Positions 62,342 through 64,000 of a stretch of 64,000 bases of DNA are shown piece by piece. The position numbers and the translations under genes were made by a program. The stretch spans positions 16,315,501-16,379,500 of the forward strand of contig NC_088310.1 of the NCBI RefSeq assembly GCF_910592395.1, read 5' to 3'. Source of the stretch: Lineus longissimus (taxonomy: Eukaryota; Nemertea; Pilidiophora; Heteronemertea; Lineidae). Position 1 is the stretch's first letter. The number at the start of each line of letters is the position of its first letter. The notes below the pieces were generated by a model. The model was not told the origin of the DNA. It was given only the letters and a program-made list of their open reading frames with translations, and ran no database searches.

Positions 62342-63092
62342 TGACCACTAAAATCTAAAATTCCTCCTCGATTTCCCACAATGCTGATGAAAATGCTACC
62401 CGGCACGACAGCGATGCCTGTACAATTTTCTGCCGGCATATCAAATTGGTTCCCAACGCCACCGCTATAATCCGGGTAGCGTTGGTATTGATCCCCATAT
62501 TGTTAAGCCATGTTATGTCTCACACGCCCTCCCCCTCCTTGCAGCACCATGTTAATTTAGACGGAAACCCTCATGCCAAGAGTTATTTTGAGAACGGATA
62601 CCCCTTGACACCCGTCTTGACACAATCAAATGTTTTTAAAACATTTCCTAGACGGTAATTTAGCCCGAATCCTGCGCAAATCACTTTTTACACCCTTGTA
62701 AACCATGAAAACATGCCATGAAAAATAGACAGGTGAATGATTTCTCAGCCGCAGCTACGAACCCAGTAGCTGCCTTCATTGATATCCATCGCCAATTTTA
62801 CGGGCTTCAGAAAATAAACAACTGAAGTTATTTTAAAGTGTTTAATTTTATTGATACACCTTGTATAGGCAGGCACCAGGTGGGTTGGGATATGTTTTAC
62901 GTAGTCGCCGATAACTGACTCTGTCTACTACTATCATCTCACATTTTATGTCGTTGTATGCTCATGCAATCGGTATAACCTATAGTCCTTCGATGATTTT
63001 GTGTGATCTGCTCACTCGAAAATCCTACTCGAATGGTTATTTTTTTTACTAATTTTTCTGATGGCCAATTAAAAACCTCTCGAAGCGTTTTG
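62342..63092. other. Intergenic; possible 3' end of the right-hand gene
   Basis: AATAAA on the minus strand at 62847-62852, about 240 nt after the stop of the minus-strand frame, could be its polyadenylation signal. Nothing else was seen. Confidence 0.4.
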
Positions 63093-64000
63093 TTAACCAA
63101 CTGGCATAAAACGTCTGGCGTACTTTATTGTCTCTTTGCTCTGTCCTTTACCCATATCTTTAATAGTCCGTACGGGTGATAATAGAACGCTATTATGCAG
63201 CATTACTATTTTGCGTTCTTTTCGGTATTTACTTTTCTTCATCGGTATCTCAATATGCAAATTACTGATCCGAACAAATGTCACCTTATTAAACTTTGTT
63301 ACAGTTTTCAAGGGGCCCAGAGGAGAGCATATGCCTCTGATAAATTGTACCATGGAAAGAACTTTTTTGTTTTTATGTACAAATAAAATCGTTGATTCCT
63401 TTCGATAGTTCAAACGGTCAAAATAAAAATGGATCGGAAACACTTCCAATCTCTTTCTAGGCTTAGGAAAGGCACGATATAGTGTAAGGGATCCTCTATT
63501 TGGCCAGTTATAGAGTAAGATATGACCTTGTCGACTAATGAAATGTCCTCGGACATTCCGTTCTAATGTTTGCCAACTATTCAGTTTAACAGGCGCCTCC
63601 TGCCCGCGGATCAGAGTTATATTAAATACGGAGAGAGTCTGATGAAACGAATTCCGTTTGACTCCCCAACCTATTACAATGATGTTTTTCAAGAGAAGCG
63701 GCTGGGTAAACGCACATTGTTCAGCTGAGCATGGGTGATAATGAGGTAGGATTATTGTGTGATAACGACCAGTTAATATCTCAACCAACTTAAAGACAAC
63801 CGTTTTATGTCCACTTCCCCGGCGCACGTAGCGGAGAAGCCATAATTTCCCGCTGGGAATATCTCTGAACATTACACCAAAACGAGAGGAAACAGACGCA
63901 TTATGAACGAGTGCGTAAACATTCCTTTGTTCAGGTTGGTAGACAAGTATATTTCTTAAAACATGAACATGTCCTCCATCCACTTGATGAATGAATAGTA
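63093..64000 (-). CDS. Unknown protein, long single-exon frame, cut by window edge
   Basis: The minus-strand frame is open from the window edge to TAA at 63093, at least 301 codons. No ATG lies near the edge (the first codons read FIHQVDGGHV), so the start is outside. The protein is basic and rich in beta-prone segments (GKLWLLRYVRR, KTVVFKLVEILTGRY, NIIVIGWGVKR, GHILLYNWPNRG), with spacing that resembles an irregular beta-propeller, perhaps F-box/kelch-like, but I see no diagnostic motif. It has a Lys/Arg-rich C-terminus. Its length makes chance unlikely in AT-rich DNA. Function is not assigned. Confidence 0.55.
   Translation of the reverse strand, partial: LFIHQVDGGHVHVLRNILVYQPEQRNVYALVHNASVSSRFGVMFRDIPSGKLWLLRYVRRGSGHKTVVFKLVEILTGRYHTIILPHYHPCSAEQCAFTQPLLLKNIIVIGWGVKRNSFHQTLSVFNITLIRGQEAPVKLNSWQTLERNVRGHFISRQGHILLYNWPNRGSLTLYRAFPKPRKRLEVFPIHFYFDRLNYRKESTILFVHKNKKVLSMVQFIRGICSPLGPLKTVTKFNKVTFVRISNLHIEIPMKKSKYRKERKIVMLHNSVLLSPVRTIKDMGKGQSKETIKYARRFMPVG

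Overview
The window looks like the nuclear genome of an invertebrate animal, most likely a marine one (mollusc, echinoderm, hemichordate or cephalochordate grade). The evidence is one intron-rich animal kinase gene with consensus GT/AG splice sites, AT-rich introns full of minisatellites and small inverted-repeat elements, and an invertebrate-style set of mobile elements (MULE, PIF/Harbinger, Ty3/Gypsy). I see nothing prokaryotic and no CRISPR array. I cannot name the species.

Positions 2661-44160, minus strand: most of one MARK/PAR-1 gene (microtubule-affinity-regulating kinase, AMPK-related). Fifteen coding exons can be placed to the base. They encode an N-terminal extension, a complete Ser/Thr kinase domain, the common-docking linker, a UBA domain and the first part of the Ser/Thr-rich spacer. 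They join in phase into about 492 residues. The C-terminal spacer and KA1 domain lie beyond the left edge. The most interesting feature is a tandem pair of exons, 12373-12472 and 11328-11427. Both are 100 nt, have the same phase and encode related but distinct versions of the linker between kinase and UBA domains. Using both or neither breaks the frame, so they should be spliced mutually exclusively.

The MARK introns hold an 88-bp-arm palindrome (7.1-7.3 kb), several MITE/foldback elements (5.8, 18.6-19.0, 23.3 and 35.6 kb), an interspersed element at 29.9-32.0 kb, minisatellites (33.7-34.3 and 35.2-35.8 kb), a satellite-like array of about 150-bp units with YY1-like cores (37.8-38.8 kb), and a 2.3-kb MULE (40.0-42.3 kb). 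The MULE has about 309-bp terminal inverted repeats (TIRs), a truncated transposase and a nested foldback element.

Positions 44.2-53.8 kb: a candidate MARK promoter, tRNA-like sequences, a hairpin cluster, a PIF/Harbinger element with a broken transposase and a CTG target duplication (48227-49918), two weak host coding fragments (a PAN/apple-like exon and a receptor-tail-like relic), a 295-bp MITE with a 9-bp target duplication, and an 852-bp foldback element.

Positions 53.8-62.3 kb: one Ty3/Gypsy LTR retrotransposon on the minus strand, with 202-bp LTRs that differ at 3 positions, an AGTG target duplication, a primer-binding site and a polypurine tract. It has a gag gene with two zinc knuckles, a GGGAAAC -1 frameshift site into protease, and a pol disrupted by a 91-bp duplication, two stops, a poly-G frameshift and a deletion in integrase. 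Its 3' LTR carries a 1081-bp insertion. The right edge (63093-64000) holds a long uninterrupted reading frame of unknown function that runs off the window.
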